From NCBI GenBank assembly GCA_905221605.1, contig CAJNDS010000469.1, forward strand, positions 1-10,000: 10,000 bases of DNA, read 5' to 3'. Within the stretch, counting starts at the first letter, position 1. Each line of letters begins with the position of its first letter. The DNA comes from Symbiodinium natans (lineage: Eukaryota > Sar > Dinophyceae > Suessiales > Symbiodiniaceae). The notes below the pieces were generated by a model that was given only the letters and a program-made list of their open reading frames with translations, was not told where the DNA came from and made no database searches. Positions 7,001 to 10,000 of the stretch are shown one piece after another. Position numbers and translations under genes: made by a program.

Positions 7001-9163
7001 TTTAGGGTTTAGGGTTTAACGTTTCGGGTTTGGGTTCGGGGTTTGGGGTTTGGGTCTTGAGAGTTCAGGGTTTAGGGTTTCGGGTTTAGGCGCCAGGTGA
7101 TGCGGCTGGTGGCACCGAAGGGGCTGCGAGATTTTAGGATTTTGGATGTATTGAGGGTCTAGGACTTTTTTTGGGATTTCGAGTTTGTTTATTTCGGGTT
7201 TAGGATGTATCTAGGGTTCAGGGTTTACCCCAATTCCTAAACCCTAAACCTAAACCCTAAAGCCTAAACACTAAACCCTAAACTGCCCTAAACCCCAAAC
7301 CACTGCTCTGCTTTAGGAGCCCTACAGCTTGAGGATAGGGCGCCCCGGTCTGCATATTGTCTAACATTGGAACCAAATACCCTTTATTAGGGTTTAGGCT
7401 TTAGGGCTTAAGGTTTTGGGTTTAGGGTTTATGGTTCATATACCCTACATTCTTATAATCCCCATGAGGGCATGTGAACCATAAGCCCTTTTAGGGTTAA
7501 TGTGGGCCGTAAGGTTGCTATCAAAGTCATTGTTCGAACCTCCGAACGCGGAGCCCTTCTTCCGTCCAAGGCTCTACTCCCGGCATCAAACCGCCCAGAG
7601 TTTTTTTGCATGGGGCTGACCCTACGCCTGCAACCTCGTATTTTGGGTTTGAGGGTTTAGGGCTTAGGGTCAGAGGAGCACTATATCCTGGAAAGGAGTC
7701 ATGGTGTCTGGAAGGCGCGAGCCTCCAATACAGCCCGAAGTCCTCGGCTAACTCCACACGATCGCCTTGAGCACATCTGCAGGCTGCTAAGTAGGGGGAC
7801 GCCAGCTTAGGAAGTTTTGGGGAGTGTCTGGGACTGGCTGTTTTCTTGTTCTTGGCTTCGACTCCGATACATCACAAAACAGCTCCGAAGCCTCGTTCCC
7901 CAGACCCTAAGCCCCAAACCCCTTGTCCCGGACCCTGGAGCAATCTTCGAAGTGCAGAGAGGGTTTTTAGGGTTTTGGTGTGTAGGGTAGGCAATTCGGG
8001 GCGTGAGGTCCAGGGCTTTTGGGTTTTGGAGGTAGGGTGTAAGGCAAGCGCAGCCCCTTGGCTCCCGACCCCCTTGAGCCCTAAGTCTGTCAACTTCAAG
8101 TCTCTAAACCATGAAGCCTCGAACCCGAAAACCTCAGATCCCAAAAGCCAAAGCCTCCAAACACAACAATCTGTAGTCTCCTGACGGCCTAACTGTGTTT
8201 TTAGCGGGTCCCGGTTCTCCTCTTAAGCCAAGTGTTGCTCAAATTGGGTCCAACCTAAACGAAATTGCTAAACCCTAAACCCTAAACCCCAAACCCCAAA
8301 CCCCAAACCCTAAACCCTAAACCCTAAACCCCCCAAACTCGTTGTTCGTTCGGCCTGCGAGCGTCTTGAGGAATTCTTCGATGGCATGGCCCTTGGCCTC
8401 CGACAGAGGGGAGCGATTCTCAGAGCGATGATTTTCTATTCGGATCTCTTAAACCCTGAACCCTAAACCCTATACCCTAAACCCTAAACCCTAAACCCTC
8501 AACCCTCAACCCTCTCTCTTCTTGTTTGTTTAAACTTGGGACGGATGGGGAAAGATTTGTTGCAACTTGTGTTTTTCCTATTTTTTTTATTTGAGGTTAA
8601 GATAACCTTTTTAAGGCCGGAACCCTAACCTCTAAGCTCTAGGTATTGTAGGGTTTAGGGCTTGAGGATTTCTTCTTGCCGTTCTCACTCGTAAACTGCT
8701 CCTGTTCATGATCGGGGAGGTCTTGGAAAGATGTCGTGTGTGTGTGTGTGTGCCGTGAGAGAAATACTCGGAAAGTTCCAGGGCAGGTCGTAGGGGCTTA
8801 GGTAAGTAAACCCTGAACCCTAAAACCCGAAAAGCCAAAAAGCCAAAAAGCCTAAAACCCTAAAAGCCTAAACGCCTAAACGCCTAAAAGCCCTACAACC
8901 CTACAACCCTACAACCCTACAACCCTACAACCCTACAACCCTAAAACCCTAAACCCTAAACCGTGAACCCCAAATCCCACGGATTCAGGTTCGCCCCAAA
9001 ACCTTAAACCCTAAACTCCTAAGCCCTAAACGAAGTAGAGCGTACTAGTATCCCCAGAAAGACACTACACTACACACACACACACTCACTCACTGTCACC
9101 AATACCCTAAACCCTAAACCCTTTATATTTTACCTTCACTGAACCTAGGCATCTGGCCTGGGC
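3934..9163 (-). CDS. Spliced 3' part of an ABCA-subfamily ABC transporter gene (partial)
   Basis: Joined exons, in transcript order, are 9163-9134, 8796-8680, 8435-8355 (core 8397-8355), 7765-7723, 7123-7094, 6933-6876, 4537-4509 and 4009-3934. ABCA proteins are membrane ATPases that move lipids and related molecules; their conserved end after the second nucleotide-binding domain carries an RCLGS segment, an LP...LF..LE segment and a YSVSQTTLxQxF signature. All three are seen here in the right order: RCLGSVK, FRLP then LFQQLE, and YTVSQATLEQIF. From 7765 to the stop every junction keeps the frame, which chance would rarely give. Donors are GC in five of seven introns. The join between RCLGSVK and the next exon is out of phase, so a small exon (expected LK.RFG.G segment) is missing from the model. 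Walker A, signature and Walker B motifs are absent and should lie upstream beyond 10000. Family call confident; exact splice edges less so. Confidence 0.8.
4029..4170 (+). repeat. Telomere-like tract inside the last intron
   Basis: TTTAGGG units with a six-base TTAGGG and a block of three GTTGAGG variants. It starts 19 bases from the acceptor of the last exon of the ABCA-like gene, so the transcript carries it as CCCTAAA. Confidence 0.93.
4285..4427. repeat. Fold-back element 3 (about 140 bp), intronic
   Basis: Left arm 4285-4323 and right arm 4391-4427 pair imperfectly, with a perfect core TAGGGTAGTTACATGG. Two inner hairpins sit between them: GCCCTT-GA-AAGGGC at 4321-4334, and TTAAGGGT near 4353 with ACCCTTTA near 4372. 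The whole would fold as a long stem with branched loops. It lies in the last intron of the ABCA-like gene, five to ten bases before a telomere-like tract. Confidence 0.85.
4432..4486 (+). repeat. Telomere-like tract in the last intron
   Basis: About seven TTTAGGG units, one TTTAGTG; ends 22 bases from the donor of the 29-nt exon. Confidence 0.92.
4509..4537 (-). CDS. ABCA-like gene, 29-nt micro-exon (ENSARLGMDE)
   Basis: Nine codons, ENSARLGMD, plus GA of the next codon. The donor is GA followed by GTGCGCC and, joined to the G of the last exon, restores GAG, giving LGMDEYTVSQ. This matches the ABCA consensus in which an E.N..RLGIEE stretch directly precedes YSVSQ. The acceptor is GGTGCAG before GAG; a second AG three bases later would drop one residue and is equally possible, because the exon before ends in GAGGAT and either pairing keeps the frame. 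The intron to the last exon is 499 nt and holds a long fold-back element and two telomere-like tracts. Identification depends on the join; alone the exon is too short to recognise. Confidence 0.75.
4591..4830. other. Intron segment with short repeat and unique sequence
   Basis: Begins with TTTAGGG, TTTGGGC and TTTGGGG-like words (4591-4631); the rest is unique. Open frames exist on both strands, but neither contains a recognisable ABCA segment, and the exons on either side already join in frame, so I read it as intron. Confidence 0.5.
4839..5018 (-). repeat. CCCTATAAA nonamer block within a C-strand tract
   Basis: CCCTAAA units give way to about ten nonamers CCCTATAAA or CCCTAGAAA (4865-4970), then return to CCCTAAA and CCCCAAA. 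The two-base insertion has spread across the block. Confidence 0.92.
5019..5339. other. Unique intron segment, no exon recognised
   Basis: A 320-base island inside the longest intron of the ABCA-like gene. The plus strand is open for about 60 codons in 5167-5340, but the peptide is not recognisable and runs into the repeat. No acceptor and donor pair giving a family-like peptide was seen on minus. Confidence 0.45.
5340..5499 (+). repeat. TTTAGGG array passing into TTTAGGGG octamers
   Basis: About eleven TTTAGGG units, two TTCAGGG, then about six perfect octamers TTTAGGGG (5440-5488). Confidence 0.95.
5500..5640. other. Unique intron segment, nothing recognised
   Basis: Mixed sequence with a short inverted repeat, TCTCCAGGA...CTCTGGAGA at about 5616-5641. 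No exon assigned. Confidence 0.4.
5650..6190 (+). repeat. Long degenerate G-strand telomere-derived sequence
   Basis: GGGCTTA, GGGTTTA, GGGCTGA and similar words appear throughout without forming arrays. It looks like an old, mutated array. No open frame of significance. Confidence 0.75.
6294..6333. repeat. 15-bp tandem repeat
   Basis: Two perfect copies of GCCGAAACTTTCGGG and a partial third (GCCGAAACCC). Each unit contains a CCGAAACTTTCGG imperfect palindrome. Confidence 0.85.
6440..6845 (-). repeat. Long degenerate C-strand telomere-derived sequence
   Basis: CCCTAAA, CCCCAAA, CACTAAA and CCTAATC words over about 400 bases, more regular near 6790-6840. Read on minus it gives GFRVWGLGF-type peptides, a translation artefact of the repeat. 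Confidence 0.85.
6876..6933 (-). CDS. ABCA-like gene, exon with FRLP...LFQQLED
   Basis: A leading G, then 19 codons FRLPRSGLSLPQLFQQLED without a stop. The ABCA family has a conserved short segment here of the form y.LP......LF..LE, just before the signature in the last exon. The acceptor is GCCAG before GTTTCGC (AG-G type). The donor is best read as GAT followed by GCCCTT, a GC donor in phase 0; a GA donor three bases earlier would also keep the frame. The following intron is the longest seen (about 2.3 kb, 4538-6875) and is built largely of degenerate telomere-like sequence. The exon sits between C-strand repeats at 6440-6845 and G-strand repeats at 6941-7090. Confidence 0.8.
6941..7090 (+). 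repeat. Telomere-like tract filling the 160-nt intron
   Basis: TTTAGGG with TTTCGGG and TTTGGGG variants. It occupies nearly all of the intron between exons 7094-7123 and 6876-6933. Confidence 0.93.
7094..7123 (-). CDS. ABCA-like gene, 30-nt exon (PFGATSRIT)
   Basis: One base completing AGC, nine codons PFGATSRIT, and TG that joins the leading G of the next exon to make TGG. The product ITWFRLP resembles the l.y.LP segment of ABCA proteins. The donor is TG then GCGCCT, a GC donor; the acceptor is CTCGCAG before CCCC. The 160-nt intron after it is almost wholly telomere-like repeat. The exon is supported mainly because both junctions restore the frame and the joined peptide fits the family spacing. 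Confidence 0.68.
7226..7302 (-). repeat. Telomere-like tract, C strand on +
   Basis: Imperfect CCCTAAA units with six-base and CACTAAA variants, in the intron between exons 7723-7765 and 7094-7123. Confidence 0.88.
7425..7488. repeat. Fold-back element 4 (64 bp), intronic
   Basis: Left arm 7425-7441 (GGGTTTATGGTTCATAT) and right arm 7472-7488 match at 15 of 17 positions when inverted. The left arm starts inside a short telomere-like tract (7388-7430). It lies in an intron of the ABCA-like gene. Confidence 0.78.
7723..7765 (-). CDS. ABCA-like gene, exon (DRVELAEDFGLYW)
   Basis: Two leading bases complete GGC with the exon before, then 13 codons DRVELAEDFGLYW and AG, which with the leading C of the next exon gives AGC. 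The acceptor is GCTCAAG before GC (AG-G type) and the donor is AG then GCTCGCG, a GC donor. In ABCA proteins this region between the EFL-like helix and the LP segment is variable; the VELAEDFG part fits the usual L.E..G pattern and the following LYWSPFGATS would be a lineage insertion. The frame stays open further past the donor, so the end is inferred from phase. Confidence 0.65.
7780..8268. other. Intron segment, no exon recognised
   Basis: Unique sequence with scattered telomere-derived words, more so in 7890-8130. Open frames on both strands in 7846-8184 are composed mainly of degenerate repeat (GFWVLE, PKPRSPDPKP) and show no family signature. Confidence 0.45.
8269..8332 (-). repeat. Telomere-like tract, C strand on +
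   Basis: CCCTAAA units with a central block of three CCCCAAA. Confidence 0.93.
8355..8435 (-). CDS. ABCA-like gene, exon with AIEEFLKTLAG
   Basis: The well-supported core is 8397-8355: 14 codons AKGHAIEEFLKTLA plus a G that pairs with GC of the next exon to make Gly. A phase-compatible join to the exon before needs the upstream acceptor CGAATAG at 8437-8436, adding a hydrophilic stretch NHRSENRSPLSE; the acceptor TCGGAG before GCC has a better pyrimidine tract but is then out of phase unless the previous exon uses a GA donor. The donor is GCAG then GCCGAAC, a GC donor. ABCA proteins have a predicted helix of the type v.eFl...f here, which the IEEFLKTL run resembles. Confidence 0.62.
8450..8514 (-). 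repeat. Telomere-like tract, C strand on +
   Basis: CCCTAAA units ending in CCCTCAA variants, between the exons at 8680-8796 and 8355-8435. Confidence 0.93.
8680..8796 (-). CDS. ABCA-like gene, linker exon with in-frame CA repeat
   Basis: Starting after CCTAAG, the frame is open for 38 codons: PTTCPGTFRVFLSR, an HTHTHT run encoded by a CA dinucleotide repeat, then TTSFQDLPDHEQEQF and TSENG with a donor GCAAGA (GC type, phase 1). A stop codon lies immediately upstream of the acceptor in this frame, so the start cannot be further out. GTFRVFLSR would correspond to the strand after the FG.GY turn in ABCA proteins, and the acidic, polar remainder to the variable linker. An alternative is two exons split by a 32-nt intron formed of the CA run, which I consider too short. 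Support is moderate: no diagnostic motif. Confidence 0.5.
8810..8968 (-). repeat. Mosaic of CCCTAAA-derived blocks, with CCCTACAA octamers
   Basis: In order: CCCTAAAA words, GCCAAAAA units, GCCTAAAA/GCCTAAAC units, about six perfect CCCTACAA octamers (8891-8942), then CCCTAAA. Each variant forms its own small block. Confidence 0.92.
9001..9121 (-). repeat. Short C-strand tracts around a CA run
   Basis: CCCTAAA words at 9001-9030 and 9104-9121 flank unique sequence and an ACACAC/ACTC run at 9069-9092. This is where a missing exon (LK.RFG.G segment) would be expected; none could be identified. Confidence 0.8.
9134..9163 (-). CDS. ABCA-like gene, exon with RCLGSVK
   Basis: Ten codons AQARCLGSVK between a CGTGCAG acceptor and a GTAAAA donor. 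Human-type ABCA proteins have RCLGSVQHLK at the end of the second nucleotide-binding domain, after the switch histidine and before the linker; six of the seven residues RCLGSVQ are kept. Its position about 5 kb and seven exons upstream of the YTVSQ exon, on the same strand, agrees with the protein order. An acceptor at 9172-9173 would add GVQ in front. The LK.RFG.G segment that should follow was not found in 8797-9130, so one small exon is missing or divergent. Confidence 0.65.
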
Positions 9164-9208
9164 CTGCACGCCTTGACCAACAGGAAGCAACAACGTAGCG
9201 AATTCGGG

Positions 9209-9260
9209 TCTTAGGGTTTAGGGTTTTTTAGGGTTTAGGGTTTAGGGTTTAGGGTTTAGG
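9209..9260 (+). repeat. Telomere-like tract, G strand
   Basis: About six TTTAGGG units, with one T-run insertion. Confidence 0.92.
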
Positions 9261-9359
9261 GCTAGACATTTCGTGTAAGGCTGGAATCGCACCATTTCTG
9301 ATGCACAGGGTTTAAGGAGCTTCCAGACAGCAACTGCTTCACATAGAAGCCTCCATAGA

Positions 9360-9399
9360 CCCCCTGGTTCTTAGTAGGGAATCAGGGAATGAGGTACCC
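9360..9399. repeat. Solitary arm related to fold-back element 2
   Basis: These 40 bases match the reverse complement of 3276-3315 at 34 positions, including CCCCCTGGTTCTT and GTAGGGAAT. No partner arm was found within the next 150 bases, so this is a half element or a decayed copy. Confidence 0.8.
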
Positions 9400-9457
9400 C
9401 ATATCATCATGTCTGGGGATTGGGGTTTAGGGATCGGGGGAGCAGCTGCCCAACCAC

Positions 9458-9483
9458 TTCGGCATTTAAGACCCTAAGCTCTA
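9458..9483 (-). CDS. Candidate exon upstream of RCLGSVK (ELRVLNAE)
   Basis: A very good acceptor (a T-rich tract ending TTTGCAG) precedes a short open segment reading ELRVLNAE, with a possible GT donor before GTGGTT (or three bases later). In ABCA proteins the residues before RCLGS read RIxIMVxG; RVLNAEV spaced against AQARCLGS is only a loose match. It may instead be another exon, or chance. The island is free of telomere-like repeat. Confidence 0.25.
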
Positions 9484-9631
9484 CTGCAAAGACAACCAAA
9501 AAATAGGCTGTGAACTCCTCGTGAGGAATTGCACGCCCTTGCACTCCCAGGCGAGATTCATACCAGTCCCCTGGCTAGCAGCTGGTTTCGAAATTGGGGA
9601 CCCTGATGCGAGAGTGTTCGGGTAGCCAAAA

Positions 9632-9692
9632 ACCCTAAACCCTGAACCCCAAACCCTAAACCCTAAATCCTAAACCCTAAACCCTAAACCCC
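9632..9692 (-). repeat. Telomere-like tract, C strand on +
   Basis: CCCTAAA units with CCCTGAA, CCCCAAA and TCCTAAA variants. Confidence 0.93.
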
Positions 9693-9722
9693 AGATCCAC
9701 GGCAAGAAGGGCCAAACCCAGC

Positions 9723-9791
9723 CTGTTGCAGCCACCACTCGGCCAGCACGGACGCCTCGACGCAGCCACGTTGCTCCAGCTGAAGTCGGAC
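9723..9791 (-). CDS. Candidate exon, 23 codons, unplaced
   Basis: Between a GTGAG acceptor followed by G and a GC donor (CAACAG then GCTGGG), 69 nt encode VRLQLEQRGCVEASVLAEWW and LQQ with no stop. It is GC-rich, repeat-free and protein-like, and its splice edges resemble those of the confident exons. It does not match the Walker B to H-loop segment expected just upstream of RCLGSVK, so its place in the ABCA gene is unclear. The plus strand is also open here (GQHGRLDAATLLQLKSDL), so strand is uncertain. Confidence 0.3.
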
Positions 9792-9805
9792 CTCACGAGG
9801 CGCCG

Positions 9806-9846
9806 TTTAGGGTTTAGGGTTTAGGGTTTAGAGTTTAGGGTTTAGG
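9806..9846 (+). repeat. Telomere-like tract, G strand
   Basis: About six TTTAGGG units, one TTTAGAG. It starts 15 bases from the candidate exon at 9723-9791. The remaining 9847-10000 is unique sequence without a recognised gene. Confidence 0.92.
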
Positions 9847-10000
9847 ATGCCTCCATGACAAGTGACCTTGGGGGGTAACAGACCTTCTCAAGATACACAA
9901 GTACGGCAAAATACATACATTCGATACACGCCAGCACCCACTACGTCACTCTTTCTTTCGGTACATTCAAGAGTTTCTTGAGGGTTCCTACACTACAAGT

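Noticed and set aside
8354-8838. PLRPALELSEYFSH reading as a separate exon in another frame of 8754-8796
   Set aside because: It needs a 32-nt intron to reach the next open segment, whereas an alternative frame is open through the whole 117 bases.
9280-9360. SMEA-like words near 9345-9355 and 9846-9860 as the H-loop (HSMEEA) of the ABC domain
   Set aside because: No histidine precedes the Met-Glu, the frames close at once, and no matching splice sites give the family spacing.
1-10000. Dinoflagellate spliced-leader relict, tRNA, rRNA, CRISPR array or prokaryotic operon
   Set aside because: I searched by eye for the leader core (CCATTTTGGCTCAAG), tRNA-like cloverleaf with TTCGANTC, and regularly spaced repeats, and found none; the repeats present are telomere-type tandem arrays without spacers.

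Overview
This is a eukaryotic nuclear window, most likely from a dinoflagellate. More than twenty tracts of the plant/alveolate-type telomere heptamer (TTTAGGG on + or CCCTAAA on +) are scattered in both orientations through unique sequence, so this is interstitial repeat and not a chromosome end. Most six-frame open frames are repeat translations with no protein-like content. The lineage call rests on the heptamer plus a spliced gene whose introns mostly start with GC instead of GT, a feature known from dinoflagellate genomes. Green algae, coccidia or another protist with the same heptamer are not excluded.

The main content is the 3' part of one split gene on the minus strand, from about 9163 down to a stop codon at 3934. 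Small exons of 29 to 117 nt in the islands between repeat tracts join in phase from exon E to the stop. Together they read as the carboxy-terminal end of an ABCA-subfamily ABC transporter: an RCLGSVK segment after the second nucleotide-binding domain, a hydrophilic linker, a FRLP/LFQQLE segment, an LGMDE micro-exon, and a last exon with YTVSQATLEQIF, equivalent to the YSVSQTTLxQxF signature at the end of ABCA proteins. Five of seven modelled introns have GC donors. The catalytic part of the domain (Walker A, signature, Walker B) would lie beyond 10000. Two candidate exons at 9458-9483 and 9723-9791 are not placed.

Below the stop codon (1-3933) I see no convincing gene. This part holds a diverged tandem repeat of about 100 bp (380-665), a GC-rich hairpin (868-905), a hexanucleotide microsatellite that changes unit (1386-1600), an AT dinucleotide run, a C-rich tract, and telomere-like blocks.

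Four fold-back (inverted repeat) elements of 64 to 140 bp are present (2200-2280, 3222-3311, 4285-4427, 7425-7488), each within about 50 bases of a G-strand telomere-like tract. One arm of the second recurs as a solitary 40-nt copy near 9360. Several tracts have homogenised to variant units (TTTGGGG, TTTAGGGG, CCCTATAAA, CCCTACAA), as expected of local slippage or unequal exchange.
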